64,000 nucleotides of DNA, taken from Lolium rigidum (lineage: Eukaryota; Streptophyta; Magnoliopsida; Poales; Poaceae). Position numbers and translations under genes: made by a program. This document shows, in pieces, positions 42,305-55,468 of the stretch. Under the pieces are notes generated by a model. That model was not told the DNA's origin and ran no database searches. It saw only the letters and a list, made by a program, of their open reading frames with translations. Positions within the stretch are counted from its first letter, which is position 1; every line of letters begins with the position of its first letter. The DNA is taken from positions 34,544,620 to 34,608,619 of the forward strand of contig NC_061511.1 in the NCBI RefSeq assembly GCF_022539505.1. The letters run 5' to 3'.

Positions 42305-43270
42305 GTTGGCGCTCACCGTGGGGCCAGTGGCGTTTGGAGGCCAGAATCGGGCGGGTTCCACCTTTGAAGGCGTCAGCGACACAACCGTTGTGAGGCTCGT
42401 CTTGTACGTCGGAAACTTTCCGATCGTCCCTCCGGACGAGTGTTGGATTCCAGCTAGGACAGATCCCGTCAAATTCTCGATCATCCCGATCAGCGGGATA
42501 CACATCTTCATCGGTGAAACCGTCGATTCCGGCGGAAACACACTGGTAAGTAATGCAGTTACGATAACCGCCGAGCTGGACGCAGCTGCAAAGATCCGAT
42601 CTGAGCCGCTGGAGTTTCCCAAGGAAAATTCCGCCTTAGATCTGGAAATTTCAAGGCCCATCCTATCCGCCCTTAGCAGGAAACAACAGTGGAAGACCAA
42701 CACATATCCACTTGGGTTTCTTAAGTGTTAGAGAAGCAGAGGTGCCACTTCGTGCACTTCCTCGCACATACGCCATGATCCGCCTCTCCCTTGGAGGGTG
42801 CCGGAGCCATGCAGCTAGAGGATGTCGGAGATAACAATGGATCCGAGCAGCCAGAGGACGCCGGAGACAATGATGACTCCTTACTCGACGACCTCAACCC
42901 ACTTGCAGATGATGTCTCACCTATGCCGTCGGAAGAATACGATGCATGGTGCAAACAGTTGGATGTTGAGGAAGCTGATGGTGAATCGTCTCTGCCAAAG
43001 TAGGTCTTCGCGACCTTAGTTGGCCTAGATGATGAAGACGAGGAGGAAAATTCCGACAAGACTCCGCCACAAGCAGGAATCCTGGAGCTAGAGCTTCTGG
43101 ATGCTCCACCATGGGTCCGTACCCGTCGGACGGATCAGCCTCCTGGCCGGAGCCTGAACTTTCCGGAAGAAACAACAGCTGAGGCGATCATGCGGCTAGC
43201 AGGCAAAAACGGAGAAAAAGTCGTTCAAGGAGTGTACGGATCTCCAGATCCCGCTGATGATTATTGATCG
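42305..43270 (+). pseudogene. gag-leader fragment of the truncated gypsy element
   Basis: The plus-strand frame continues from the leader to a stop at 42,729-42,731. A shifted frame 42,791-43,003 is acidic (QLEDVGDNNGSEQPEDAGDN) and resumes after a stop to about 43,267 (DLDDEDEEE-like stretch, EETTAEAIMRLAG). This resembles the acidic N-terminal gag region of grass gypsy elements. No capsid core, zinc knuckle or pol follows; the sequence changes at about 43,270 to an old Copia LTR. Not functional. Confidence 0.5.
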
Positions 43271-43601
43271 GAGAGGTGTGTCGACCATGTCCACATTATT
43301 CACGAATCGTAGGGTGACACACTTAAGACTTGTCAACGTTTTAGAGTGGATACGGGATACCGAAGAAAAGTTTAGACATCATAGGGACTGTTTCGAGAAT
43401 CGCCGGAATTGTTTCGGGATATCATTATAGGTAAATGGGCTGAATTTTAATGTTTGTTAATTAAAAAATTAAAAAATATCAAGTAAAAGAATTAAAAATG
43501 TTTTATTCATTTATGGGAGAAAACCCCTTCATTTTTTTAGTGGAGTTTTGTATCAGTTATGGGACTTTCGAATTTGTGAGTGGAGTGTCCACCCACATAA
43601 T
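43271..43601 (+). repeat. Old Copia-type LTR, left part, split by the Angela-type insertion
   Basis: Phrases such as CGAATCGTAGGGTGACACAC and GAATTGTTTCGGGATATC recall BARE/Angela LTR sequence in the opposite orientation to the intact element. It continues at 59,379-59,932 beyond the ATAAT TSD and ends before a degenerate tRNA-Met primer site. Confidence 0.55.
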
Positions 43602-45377
43602 TGTAGGGATTCGTTGCATAGAAAACAAAAAATTTCCTACCGCGAGAACGCAATCCAAGCCAAGATGCAATCTAGAAGACGGGAGCAACGAGGAGATCAT
43701 CGAGACTCACCCTTGAAGATTTCCAAAGCCTACAAGATGAGGCTCTTGTTGCTGCGGTAGACGATCACTTGCCGCTTGCAAAAGCGCGTAGAAGATCTTG
43801 ATCACGGTGCCACGATCGGGCAGCACCTCCGTACTCGGTCACACGTTCGGTGTTGATGAAGACGACGTCCTTCTCCCCGTTCCAACGGGCAGCGGAAGTA
43901 GTAGCTCCTCCTTGAATCCGGCAGCACGACGGCGTGGTGGCGGTGGCGATGGAGAACTCCGGCGGAGCTTCGCTAAGCGTGCGGGAGAGGTGGAGGAGGT
44001 GGGGCGGCTAGGGTTTGGGAGAGGGGGCGGCCGGCCTCCTTGGGGTGCGGCCAAGGTGGTGGTGTTGTGGTGGCCGGCCCCCTCCCCTATGCCCCTCATT
44101 ATATAGGTGGAACCCCAAGTGTTGGACTACAAGTCTTCGAATAAGACCCGAACCCAAAACCTTCCATGTAGTAGGGAAACCTACCCAAGGTGGGACTCCC
44201 ACCCAAGTGGGATTCCCACCCTTCCATGAAGGGGGTGGCCGGCCCCCTTGGTGGAGTCCACCTTGGACTCCCCCCTCTAGGGTTGGCCGGCCATGGGGAG
44301 GTGGAGTCCCTCCGGGACTCCTCCTTCCTTAGTGATTTCTTCCGGACTTTTCTAGAACCTTCTAGAACCTTCCATAAATGCACCGGATCATTTTCAAACT
44401 TATAAAATGACTTCCTATATATGAATCTTATTCTCCGGACCATTCCGGAACTCCTCGTGATGTCCGGGATCCCATCCGAGACTTCGAACAATACTTCGAA
44501 CTCCATTCCATATTCAAGTTCTACTATTACAACATCAAACCTTAAGTGTGTCACCCTACGGTTCGCGAACTATGTAGACATGGTTGAGATCTCTCTCCGA
44601 CCAATAACCAATAGCGGGATACTGGAGATCCATAATGGCTCCCACATATTCAACGATGACTTAGTGATCGAATGAACCATTCACATACGATACCAATTCC
44701 CTTTGTCACGCGATATTTTACTTGTCCGAGGTTTGATCATCGGTATCACTCTATACCTTGTTCAACCTCGTCTCTCGACAAGTACTCTTTACTCGTACCG
44801 TGGTATGTGGTCTCTTATGAACTTATTCATATGCTTGCAAGACATTAGACGGCATTCCACCGAGAGGGCCGGAGTATATCTATCCGTCATCGGGATGGAC
44901 AAATCCCATTTGTTGATCCATATGCCTCAACTCATACTTTCCGGATACTTAATCCCACCTTTATAACCACCCATTTACGCGGTGGCGTTTGATGTAATCA
45001 AAGTACCTTTCCGAGCATAAGTGATTTACATGATCTCATGGTCATAAGGACTAGGTAACTATGTATCGAAAGCTTATAGCAAATAACTTAATGACGTGAT
45101 CTTATGCTACGCTTAATTGGGTGTGTCCATTACATAATTCATATAATGATATAACCTTGTTATTAATAACATCCAATGTTCATGATTATGAAACTAATCA
45201 TCTATTAATCAACAAGCTAGTTAAGAGGCTTACTAGGGACTCATTGTTGTTTACATAACACACATGTATCAATGTTTTGGTTAATACAATTATAGCATGG
45301 TATATAAACATTTATCATAAACATAAAGATATATAATAACCACTTTTATTATTGCCTCTTGGGCATATCTCCAACGA
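43602..45377 (-). repeat. 3' LTR of the Angela-type element
   Basis: 1,776 bp. The minus-strand start is TCGTTGGAG, where the partner has TGTTGGAG. A 15-bp duplication CTAGAACCTT(CTAGAACCTT) at about 44,351-44,372 is absent from the partner. The GC-rich part 43,860-44,100 gives spurious ORFs. Confidence 0.9.
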
Positions 45378-45387
45378 TCTCCCACTT
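45378..45387 (-). other. Polypurine tract of the Angela-type element
   Basis: AAGTGGGAGA on the minus strand immediately upstream of the 3' LTR, the usual plus-strand priming site of BARE/Angela elements. Confidence 0.75.
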
Positions 45388-45442
45388 GCACTAGAGTCAA
45401 TAATCTAGATTACATTGTAAGGTACCTAACACCCATTGCATT

Positions 45443-46312
45443 CTAGTGTTGGTCATGCTTTGCCCTAGGGAGAGCTTTAGTCAACGGATCTGCTACATTC
45501 AGATCAGTATGTACTTTGCAAATCTTTACTTCTCCATCTTCGATGTACTCGCGAATCGAATGATAACGCAGCTTGATATGCTTCAGTCTCTTGTGTGACC
45601 TTGGTTCTTGTGCATTGGCGATGGCACCCATGTTGTCACAATAGATGACTAGTGGGTCCAATGCACTAGGAACCACACCGAGCTCTATAATGAACCTCTT
45701 CATCCATACCGCTTCTGATGAAGCCTCTGAAGCCGCTATGTACTCCGATTCTGTTGATGACTTCGCCACCGTGCACTGCTTCGAGCTTGCCCGACTACTT
45801 GCAGCACCATTCAATATAAACACGTACCCGGATCGTGACTTAGAGTCATCGGGATCGGTGTTCCAACTTGCATCGGTGTAACTTGTTACAACGAGCTCTT
45901 GGTCACCTCCATAACAAAGAAACATATCCTTAGTTCTTTTCAAGTACTTCAGGATATTCTTGACCGCTGTCCAGTGTTCCATTCCTGGATCACTTTGATA
46001 TCTGCTGGTCAAACTAACATCATGTGCTATATCCGGTCTAGTACATAGCATGGCATACATGATAGAGCCTACTGCCGAGGCATAGGGGATCTGACTCATC
46101 CTTTCTCTTTCTTCTGCCGTAGCCGGACCTTGAGTCTTACTCAAGACCTTGCCTGGTAACATAGGTAAGAATCCTTTCTTACTTTCGTCCATTCTAAACT
46201 TCTTTAGAATCTTGTCCGGGTATGTACTCTGTGATAGCCCTATTAGACGTCTTGATCTATCTCTATAAATCTTGATGCCTAATATATACGATGCTTCACC
46301 AAGGTCTTTCAT
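45443..46312 (-). pseudogene. Copia RT C-terminus and RNase H
   Basis: 290 codons open from MKDLGEASYILGIKIYRD, the conserved block after the RT palm, through PYASAVGSIMYAMLCTRPDI and HWTAVKNILKYLKRTKD to RNase H: YTDASWNTDPDDSKSRSGYV (first Asp), TESEYIAASEAS (Glu), IYCDNMGAIANA (Asp), and the tail HSIREYIEDGEV...VADPLTKALP. Catalytic acidic residues are retained. It is separated from the upstream RT by one in-frame TAA at 46,313-46,315. RNase H removes the RNA template during cDNA synthesis. Confidence 0.92.
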
Positions 46313-46820
46313 TTAAAAACTATTATTCAAATAACCTTTTACACTGCTTAATAGTTCTATATCATTCTCAATCAATAATGTGTCATCTACATATAATATC
46401 AGGAATGCTACAGAGCTCCCACTCACTTTCTTGTAAATACGAGGCCTCTCCATGACACTCTGTATAAACCCGAAGTCTTTGATCACCTTATCAAAGCGTC
46501 GGTTCCAACTTCTTGATGCTTGCTTCGATCCATAAATTGAACGCTGAAGTTTGCATACTTTGTCGGCATTTTTAGGATCGACAAAACCTTTGGGTTGTAC
46601 CATATACAACTCTTCCTCAATGTCTCCATTAAGGAATGCCGTTTTGACATCCATCTCGCCAAATCTCATAATCGAAAAATGCAGCTATTGCTAACAAAAT
46701 CCTCACAGATTTTAGCTTCGCTACAGGTGAGAAAGTCTCATCGTAGTCAACACCTTGAATTTGTCGGAAACCCTTTGCGACAAGTCGAGCTTTATAGACG
46801 AGTAATATTACCATCGGCAT
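46313..46820 (-). pseudogene. Copia reverse transcriptase (RVT_2), frameshifted
   Basis: The segment 46,820-46,629 has [20 protein letters not shown] and [18 protein letters not shown]. The frame then shifts to 46,669-46,313: [41 protein letters not shown] and the catalytic LYVDD. The break lies around 46,650. Together with 46,792-46,960 this is a nearly full RT domain that synthesises element cDNA. Function is lost through the frameshift and the downstream stop. Confidence 0.92.
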
Positions 46821-48540
46821 CTGTTTTTCTCTTGAAGATCCATTTATTCTCGACGGCCTTGCGGCTATCGGGTAAGTCTACCAAAGTCCACACTTTGTTA
46901 TCATACATGGATCCCATTTCGGATTTCATGGCTTCTTGCCATTTGTTGGAATCTGGGCTCATCATCGCTTCTTCATACGTCGCAGGGTCTTCATCATTGT
47001 TGTCCACAATCATGACATTTAGACAAGGATCATACCAATCAGGAGTGACACGTTCCCTTGTCGATCTGCGAGATTCAGTAGTTATCTCGTTTGAAGTTTC
47101 ATGATCATCATCATTAGCTTCCTCTGTTGACGGTGCAGGCGGCACAGGAACATCTTCCGGTACTGCGCTACTCTGATCAATGAGTGAAGATTCATCAATC
47201 TCATCGAGTTCTACTTTTCTTCCAGTCACTTCTTTAGTGAGAAATTCTTTCTCAAGAAAGGTTCCGTTCTTAGTAACAAAGATCTTGCCTTCGGATCTGT
47301 GATAGAAAGTGTACCCTATAGTTTCCTTAGGGTATCCTATGAAGACACATTTCTCCACTTTGGGTTCTAGCTTGTCCGGTTGTAACTTTTTTACATAGGC
47401 TTCGCAACCCCAAACTTTAAGGAACGACAGCTTAGGTTTCTTATTAAACCATAATTCATACGGTGTCGTTTCAACGGATTTTGATGGTGCTCTATTTAAA
47501 GTGAATGCGGATGTCTCTAATGCATAACTCCAAAATGATAACGGTAAATCAGTAAGAGACATCATAGAACGAACCATATCTAAGAGAGTTCGATTACGAC
47601 GTTCGGACACACCGTTTCGTTGTGGTGTTCCCGGCGGTGTCAATTGTGAAAGTATTCCGCATTTCTTTAAATGCATGCCAAACTCATAACTCAGATATTC
47701 ACCTCCGCGATCAGATCGTAGAAATTTAATGTTCTTGTTATGTTGATTTTCTACTTCACTTTGGAATTCCTTAAACTTCTCGAAAGTTTCGGATTTATGT
47801 TTCATTAAATAGATATACCCATATCTACTCAAATCATCTGTGAAGGTTAGAACATAACGATAACCACCGCGCGAGGCTACACTCATTGGTCCGCACACAT
47901 CGGTATGTATGATTTCCAATATGTCTGTAGCTCGCTCCATAATACCAGAGAATGGAGTCTTAGTCATTTTTCCCATTAGACATGCTTCGCATCTATCAAG
48001 TGACTCAAAGTCAAGTGATTCAAGTAATCCATCGGTATGGAGTTTCTTCATGCGTTTCACTCCAATATGACCAAGATGACAGTGCCACATATAAGTAGAA
48101 TTATCATTCAATTTAATTCGCTTAGCATCAATGTTATGAATATGTGTATCACTACTATCGAGATCTAAAAGAAATAAACCATTCTTTTCTGGTGCTCGAC
48201 CACAAAAGATATTATTCATAAAAATAGAACAACTATTATTCTCAGACTTGAATGAATAACCGTCTTGCATTAAACAAGATCCAGATATAATGTTCATGCT
48301 CAACGCGGGTACAAAATAACAATTATTGAGGTTTAAAACTAATCCCGAAGGTAGATGTAGAGGAAGTGTGCCGACAGCGATCACATCGACCTTGGATCCA
48401 TTTCCAACGCGCATCGTCACTTCATCCTTTAATAGTCTTCGTTTATTCTTTAGTTCTCGTTTCGAGTTACAAATATGAGCAACCGAACCGAGTATCAAAT
48501 ACCCAGGTACTAGTACGAGAACCGATAAGATAAACATCTA
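46792..48540 (-). pseudogene. Copia GAG-pre-integrase, integrase and start of RT
   Basis: One long open frame. GAG-pre-integrase zinc motif: MWHCHLGHIGVKRMKKLH with CEACLMGK (His-His-Cys-Cys). Integrase core: IHTDVCGPM (Asp), LRSDRGGEYLS (Asp), and Glu in GVSERRNRTLLDMVRSM, i.e. all three DDE residues. The copia integrase C-terminal block KVWGCEAYVK...GYPKETIGYTFY follows, then an acidic linker and the RT N-terminus ([22 protein letters not shown]). Integrase inserts the cDNA. The 5' part overlaps a frameshifted protease frame. Confidence 0.93.
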
Positions 48541-48664
48541 TAACATGTATATCGGATATACCTTCTTTCTTCTTCTTGACAAGGCCGCTCTTCGGATCCG
48601 CCAAATACTTGGAGCAATTACGCTTCCGAGTGTCCCTTCTCCTTGCAGTAATAACACTCAGCAT
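48467..48664 (-). pseudogene. Copia protease N-terminus and gag zinc knuckle remnant
   Basis: This frame gives KRNCSKYLADPKSGL (end of the CCHC knuckle begun in the gag frame) and STWVFDTRFGCSYL. Relatives have W-x-x-D-T/S-G at the active site; here Arg follows DT, and a shift leads into the integrase frame. Not functional as read. Confidence 0.75.
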
Positions 48665-49397
48665 CAGGCTTAGGGCCAGTCTTAGGTTTCACAGGAGGCG
48701 TGGCAGCTTTCTTTCCACCCTTCTTGTTTCTGCCTTTAGACTTGCCCTGTTTCTTGAAACTGGTGGTCTTGTTGACCATCAACACTTGATGCTCTTTCTT
48801 GATCTCAATCTCAGCAGATTTTAGCATGGAGAAGAGTTCAGGTAACTCTTTGTTCATGTTCTGCATATTGTAGTTCGTCACAAAGTTCTTGTAACTAGGT
48901 GGCAGTGATTGAAGGACACGATTAATCCCCGGTCGGTTAGGAATCACTATTCCCAAATCATCGAGTTTCTTCGCATGCCCGGTCATGGCGAGCATGTGCT
49001 CACTAACGGAGCTGCCTTCTTCCATCATGCAGCTGAAGAAGTGTTTCGATGCTTCATAGCATTCCACGGCCGCATGAGTTTCAAAGATAGTTTTCAACTC
49101 ATTGACTAACTCATGTGGATCATGGTGCTCAAAACGTTTTTGAAGATCGGCTTCCAGACTGCACAGGATGGCACACTGAACTTGAGAGTACCGAGTTTTC
49201 CGAGTCGCGTAAACATTCTTTACTTCATCGGTTTCAGTTTCTGCAGGAGGGTCACCTAGCGGTGCATCAAGCACATATTACAGATTTCCGCCATTGAGGA
49301 AGATCCTCACATGACGGAACCAGTCAGTGAAGTTGCTACCATTGCTCTTAAGCTTTTCTTTCTCTAGGAACTGGTTAAAATTGATAGGGGACGCCAT
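48618..49397 (-). pseudogene. Copia gag (UBN2-like) of the Angela-type element
   Basis: ATG at 49,397 (MASPINFNQFLEKEKLK), then a Trp-Phe-containing start region, an in-frame TAA at 49,278-49,280, and the conserved core from 49,274: QVQCAILCSLEADLQKRFE, ELVNELKTIF, MTGHAKKLDDLG, VLQSLPPSYKNFV, EIEIKKEHQVLMVN, a Lys-rich stretch and CYYCKEKGH of a CCHC knuckle. One extra base (CACTCGG for an expected CACTGG at about 48,630) shifts the frame inside the knuckle. Gag forms the virus-like particle. Confidence 0.92.
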
Positions 49398-50586
49398 ATC
49401 TACAACATATATTTGCAATAGTTTAGACTAATGTTTATGACAAATTGAGTTCAAATTTTAATTTAACAAAATTAAAAACTAGGTGAACTCCCACTCAAAA
49501 CAATATCCCTCGCATTGTCTTAGTGATCACACGAACCAAATCCACCACACCAAGTCCGATCATCACGAGACAAGATGTAACTTCAATGGCGAACACTCAA
49601 AGTGTTCATCATATCAATCATATGATTCATGCTCTACCTTTCGGTATCATGTGTTCCGAGACCATGTATGTACATGCTAGGCTCGTCAAGGCCACCTTAG
49701 TATCCGCATGTGCAAAAACTGGCTTGCACCCGTTGTATGCACTTGTTGAGTCTATCACACCCGATCATCACGAGATGCTTCGAAGCGACAAGTCTTGGCA
49801 ACGGTGCTACTAAGGATGAACACTTTATTATCTTGATATTTTAGTGAGAGGGATCATCTTATAATGCAACCGTCGCGATCTAAGCAAAATAAGATGCATA
49901 AAGGATTAACATCACATGCAGTTCATATGTGATATGATATGGCCCTTTTGTCTTTGCGCCTTTGATCTTCATGTTCAAAGCACGGACATGATCTCCATCA
50001 TCAACGGGCATGATCTCCATCATCGTCGGCGTAGCGTCAAGGTCAATGGCGCCGTCTTCATGATTGTTCTCCCATGTAGCAACTATTACAACTTCTTTGA
50101 AATACTACTCAACATGAAATTTAAAGACAACCATAAGGCTCCTGCCGGTTGCCACAATACAATAATGATCATCTCATACATAGTCATCATCACATTATGG
50201 CCATATCACATCACCAAACCACTGCAAAAACAAGTTAGACGTTCTCTAATTTGGTTTGCATATTTTACGTGGTTTAGGGTTTTCGAGTAAGATCCAATCT
50301 ACCTACGAACATGAACCACAACGGTGATACTAGTGTTGTCAATAGAAGAGTAAATTGAATCTTCACTATAGTAGGAGAGACGAGACACCTGCAAAGCCAC
50401 TTATGCAATACAAGTTGCATGTCGAGCGTGGAGCAAATCTCATGAACGCGGTCATGTAAAGTTAGCCCGAGCCGCTTCATCCCACTATGCCACAAAGATG
50501 CAAAGTACTCAAACTAAAGACAACAAAAGCATCAACGCCCACAAAACCATTGTGTTCTACTCGTGCAACCATCTATGCATAGACAC
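49398..50586 (-). other. 5' untranslated leader of the Angela-type element; no gene
   Basis: Noncoding, about 1.2 kb between primer site and gag ATG, as is usual for BARE/Angela. Repeated phrases (GATCTCCATCATC) near 49,990-50,025. Frames on the plus strand are not supported. Confidence 0.75.
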
Positions 50587-50599
50587 GGCTCTGATACCA
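50587..50599 (-). other. Primer binding site of the Angela-type element
   Basis: TGGTATCAGAGCC on the minus strand, one base inside the 5' LTR; complement of initiator tRNA-Met. Confidence 0.92.
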
Positions 50600-51180
50600 C
50601 TGTAGGGATTCGTTGCATAGAAAACAAAAAAATTCTTACCGCGAGAACGCAATCCAAGCCAAGATGCAATCTAGAAGACGGGAGCAACGAGGAGATCATC
50701 AAGACTCACCCTTGAAGATTTCCAAAGCCTACAAGATGAGGCTCTTGTTGTTGCGGTAGACGATCACTTGCCGCTTGCAAAAGCGCGTAGAAGATCTTGA
50801 TCACGGTGCCACGATCGGGCAGCACCTCCGTACTCGGTCACACGTTCGGTGTTGATGAAGACGACGTCCTTCTCCCCATTCCAGCGGGCAGCGGAAGTAG
50901 TAGCTCCTCCTTGAATCCGGCAGCACGACGGCGTGGTGGCGGTGGTGATGGAGAACTCCGGCGGAGCTTCGCTAAGCGTGCGGGAGAGGTGGAGGAGGTG
51001 GGGCGGCTAGGGTTTGGGAGAGGGGGTGGCCGGCCTCCTTGGGGTGCGGCCAAGGTGGTGGTGTTGTGGTGGCCGGCCCCCTCCCCTATGCCCCTCATTA
51101 TATATGTGAAACCCCAAGTGTTGGACTACAAGTCTTCGAATAAGACCCGAACCCAAAACCTTCCATGTAGTAGGGAAACC

Positions 51181-52778
51181 TGATGACGCGTAAAGCACAC
51201 GCTCGTTGGGAACCCCAAGTGGAAGGTGTGATGCGTACAGCAGCAAGTTTCCCTCAGTAAGAAACCAAGGTTTATCGAACCAGTAGGAGTCAAGAAGCAC
51301 GTTGAAGGTTGATGGCGGCGGGATGTAGTGCGGCGCAACACCAGGGATTCCGGCGCCAACGTGGAACCTGCACAACACAACCAAAGTACTTTGCCCCAAC
51401 GAAACAGTGAGGTTGTCAATCTCACCGGCTTGCTGTAACAAAGGATTAGATGTATAGTGTGGATGATGATTGTTTGCGAGAAAACGAGTAGAACAAGTAT
51501 TGCGATAGATTGTATTCAAGGTAAAAGAATGGACCGGGGTCCACGAGTTCACTAGAGGTGTCTCTCCCATAAGATAAATAGCATGTTGGGTGAACAAATT
51601 ACGGTCGGGCAATTGACAAATAGAGAGGGCATGACAATGCACATACATGATATGATAAGTATAGTGAAATTTAATTGGGCATTACGACAAAGTACATAGA
51701 CCGCTATCCGAGCATTCATCTATGCCTAAAAAGTCCACCTTCGAGGTTATCATCCGAACCCCTTCCGGTATTAAGTTGTAAACAACGAGACAATTGCATT
51801 AAGTATGGTGCGTAATGTAATCAATAACTACATCCTTAGACATAGCATCAATGTTTTATCCCTAGTGGCAACAGCACATCCACAACCTTAGAACTTTCCG
51901 TCACATCGTCCCAGATTTAATGGAGGCATGAACCCACTATCGAGCATAAATACTCCCTCTTGGAGTTAAGAGTAAAAACTTGGCCAGAGCCTCTACTAAT
52001 AACGGAGAGCATGCAAGATCATAAACAACACATAGGTAATAGATTGATAATCAACATAACATAGTATTCTCTATCCATCGGATCCCGACAAACACAACAT
52101 ATAGCATTACGGATAGATGATCTTGATCATGTTAGGCAGCTCACAAGATCCAACAATGAAGCACATAAGGAGAAGACGACCATCTAGCTACTGCTATGGA
52201 CCCATAGTCCAGGGGTGAACTACTCACTCATCACTCCGGAGGCGATCATGGCGATGAAGAGTCCTCCGGGAGATGATTCCCCTCTCCGGCGGAGTGCCGG
52301 AGCGATCTCTCGAATCCCCAGAGATGGGATTGGCGGCGGTGGCGTCTCAGTAAGGTTTTCCGTATCGTGGCTCTCGGTACTGGGGGTTTCGCGACGGAGG
52401 CTTTAAGTAGGCGGAAGGGTAGGTCAGGGGGCTACACGAGGGCCCCACACGCTAGGCCGGCGCGGCCAGGGCTTGGGCCGCGCCGCCCTATTGTGTCGGC
52501 GCCTCGTGGCCCCACTTCCTTTCCCTCTCGGTCTTCTGGAAGCTTCGTGTAAAAATAGGCCCACTGGGCGTTGATTTCGTCCAATTCGAGAATATTTCCT
52601 TACTAGGATTTCTGAAATCAAAAACGACAGAAAACGACAAGCGGCTCTTCGGCATCTTGTTAATAGGTTAGTGCCGGAAAATGCATAAATACGACATAAA
52701 GTATGCATAAAACATGTAGATATCATCAATAATGTGGCATGGAACATAAGAAATTATCGATACGTCGGAGACGTATCA
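51181..52778 (-). repeat. 3' LTR of nested gypsy copy 2
   Basis: 1,598 bp, TGATGACGCGTAAAGC...GGAGACGTATCA on the plus strand; partner 56,592-58,185. Confidence 0.92.
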
Positions 52779-55468
52779 GCATCCCCAAGCCTAGTTTCTG
52801 CTCGTCCGGCGAGGTAAACGATAACAAAGATAATTTACGGAGTGACATGCCATCATAACCTTGATCATACTATTGTAAGCATATGTAATGAATGCAGCGA
52901 TCAAAACAATGGTAATGACATGAGTAAACAAATGAATCATAAAGCAAAGACTTTTCATGAATAGTACTTCAAGACAAGCATCAATAAGTCTTGCATAAGA
53001 GTTAACTCATAAAGCAATAAATCAAAGTAAAGGTATTGAAGCAACACAAAGGAAGATTAAGTTTCAGCGGTTGCTTTCAACTTATAACATGTATATCTCA
53101 TGGATATTTGTCAACATAAAGTAATATAACAAATGCAATATGCAAGTATGTAGGAATCAATGCACAGTTCACACAAGTGTTTGCTTCTTGAGGTGGAGAG
53201 AGATAGGTGAAGCTGACTCAACATAAAAGTAAAAGAAAGGTCCTTCAAAGAGGAAAGCATCGATTGCTATATTTGTGCTAGAGCTTTGGTTTTGAAAACA
53301 TGAAACAATTTTGTCAACGGTAGTAATAAAGCATATGCATCATGTAAATTATATCTTACAAGTTGCAAGCCTCATGCATAGTGTACTAATAGTGCCCGCA
53401 CCTTGTCCTAATTAGCTTGGGTTAACACTGATCATCATTGCATAACATATGTTTCAACCAAGTGTCACAAAGGGGTACCTCTATGCCGCTTTGTACAAGG
53501 GTCGAAGGAGAAAGTTCGCATTGGATTTCTCGCTTTTGATCATTCTTCAACTTAGACACCCATACCGGGACAACATAGACAACGAGATAATGGACTCCTC
53601 TTTTAATGCTTAAGCATTCAACAACGATTAATATTCTCATAAGAGATTGAGGTTTTATGTCCAAACTGAAACTTCCACCATGATTCATGGCTTTAGTTAG
53701 CGGCCCAATGTTCTTCTCTAACAGTATGCATACTCAAACCATTTGATTGTGAAAACCGCCCTTACTTCGGACAAGACGAACATGCATAGCAACTCACATG
53801 ATATTCAACAAAGAGTTGATGGCGTCCCCGGGGAACATGGTTATCGCACAACAAACAACTTAATAAGAGATAAAGTGCATAAGTACATATTCAATACCAC
53901 AATAGTTTTTAAGGCTATTTTGTCCCATGAGCTATATATTGCAAAGGCGAATGATGGAATTTTAAAGGTAGCACTCAAGCAATTTACTTTGGAATGGCGG
54001 AGAAATACCATGTAGTAGGTAGGTATGGTGGACACAAATGGCATAGTGGTTGGCTCAAGGATTTTGGATGCATGAGAAGTATTCCCTCTCGATACAAGAT
54101 TTAGGCTAGCAAGGTTTATTTGAAACAAACACAAGGATGAACCGGTGCAGCAAAACTCACATAAAAGACATATTGTAAACATTATAAGACTCTACACCGT
54201 CTTCCTTGTTGTTCAAAACTCAATACTAGAAATTATCTAGACTTTAGAGAGACCAAATATGCAAACCAAATTTTAGCAAGCTCTATGTATTTCTTCATTA
54301 ATGGGTGCAAAGTATATGATGCAAGAGCTTAAACATGAGCACAACAATTGCCAAGTATCAAATTATTCAAGACATTTTAAAATTACTACATGTAGCATTT
54401 CCCAATTCCAACCATATAACAATTTAACGAAGAAGATTCATCCTTCGCCATGAATACTATGAGTAAAGCCTAAGGACTTATTTGTCCACATGCAACAGCG
54501 GAGCGTGTCTCTCTCCCACACAATGAATGCTAGGATCCATTTTATTCAAACAAAAACAAAAACAAAAACAAACAGACGCTCCAAGCAAAGTACATAAGAT
54601 GTGACTGAATAAAAATATAGTTTCGGGGGAGGAACCTGATGATGTTGTCGATGAAGAAGGGGATGCCTTGGGCATCCCCAAGCTTAGACGCTTGAGTCTT
54701 CTTAAAATATGCAGGGGTGAACCACCGGGGCATCCCCAAGCTTAGAGCTTTCACTCCTCTTGATCATAGTATATCATACTCCTCTCTTGACCCTTGAAAA
54801 CTTCCTTCACACCAAACTTCAAGCAAACTCATTAGAGAGTTAGTGCACAATAAAAATCCACATGTTCAGAGGTGACACAATCATTCTTAACACTTCTGGA
54901 CATTGCACAAAGCTACTTGGACATTAATGGAACAAAGAAATTCATCCAACATAGCAAAAGAGGCAATGCGAAATAAAAGGCAGAATCTATCAAAAACAGA
55001 ACAGTCCGTAAAGACGAACCTGGAAGGGGCACTTAACTTGCTCAAACGGAAAAACTCAAAACTAATGAAAGTTGAGTACATATCTTAGGATCACGCACGT
55101 AAATTTGCAGATTTTTTTGATTTTTTTACAGAGACTTCTGCGCGAATTCGTGACAGAACGGCAATGCTTGTTTACGTGCAGCAATCCAAATCTAGCATCA
55201 ACTTTACCATAGAGACTTTACTTGGCACAAAAACATGATAAGGAGAGGTTGCTACAGTAGTAAACAACTTCCAAGACTCAAATATAAAACAAAGTACTGT
55301 AGTAAAAACATGGGTTGTCTCCCATAAGCGCTTTTCTTTAACGCCTTTCAGCTAGGCGCAGAAAGTGTAAATCAAGTATTATCAAGAGATGAAGCATCGG
55401 CATTACCTTGGGCTTTACCCTTACCTTTATTGTTCTTTTTCTTACTCTTTGATTTAGGGAATATATGT
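52779..55468. other. Noncoding internal region of nested gypsy copy 2
   Basis: No supported ORF. Largely parallel to 11,001-13,440 of copy 1, including TTTCAGCGGTTGCTTTCAAC, AGGTAGCACTCAAGCAATTT and ATGCCTTGGGCATCCCCAAG. 53,290-53,960 is not found in copy 1. Confidence 0.75.

Noticed and set aside
42149..42703. 184-codon minus ORF opposite the gypsy leader
   Set aside because: Shadow of the plus-strand gag leader; no domain.
44099..44554. 151-codon minus ORF, possible small gene
   Set aside because: Entirely within the Angela-type LTR, repeated in part at 58,190-58,500.
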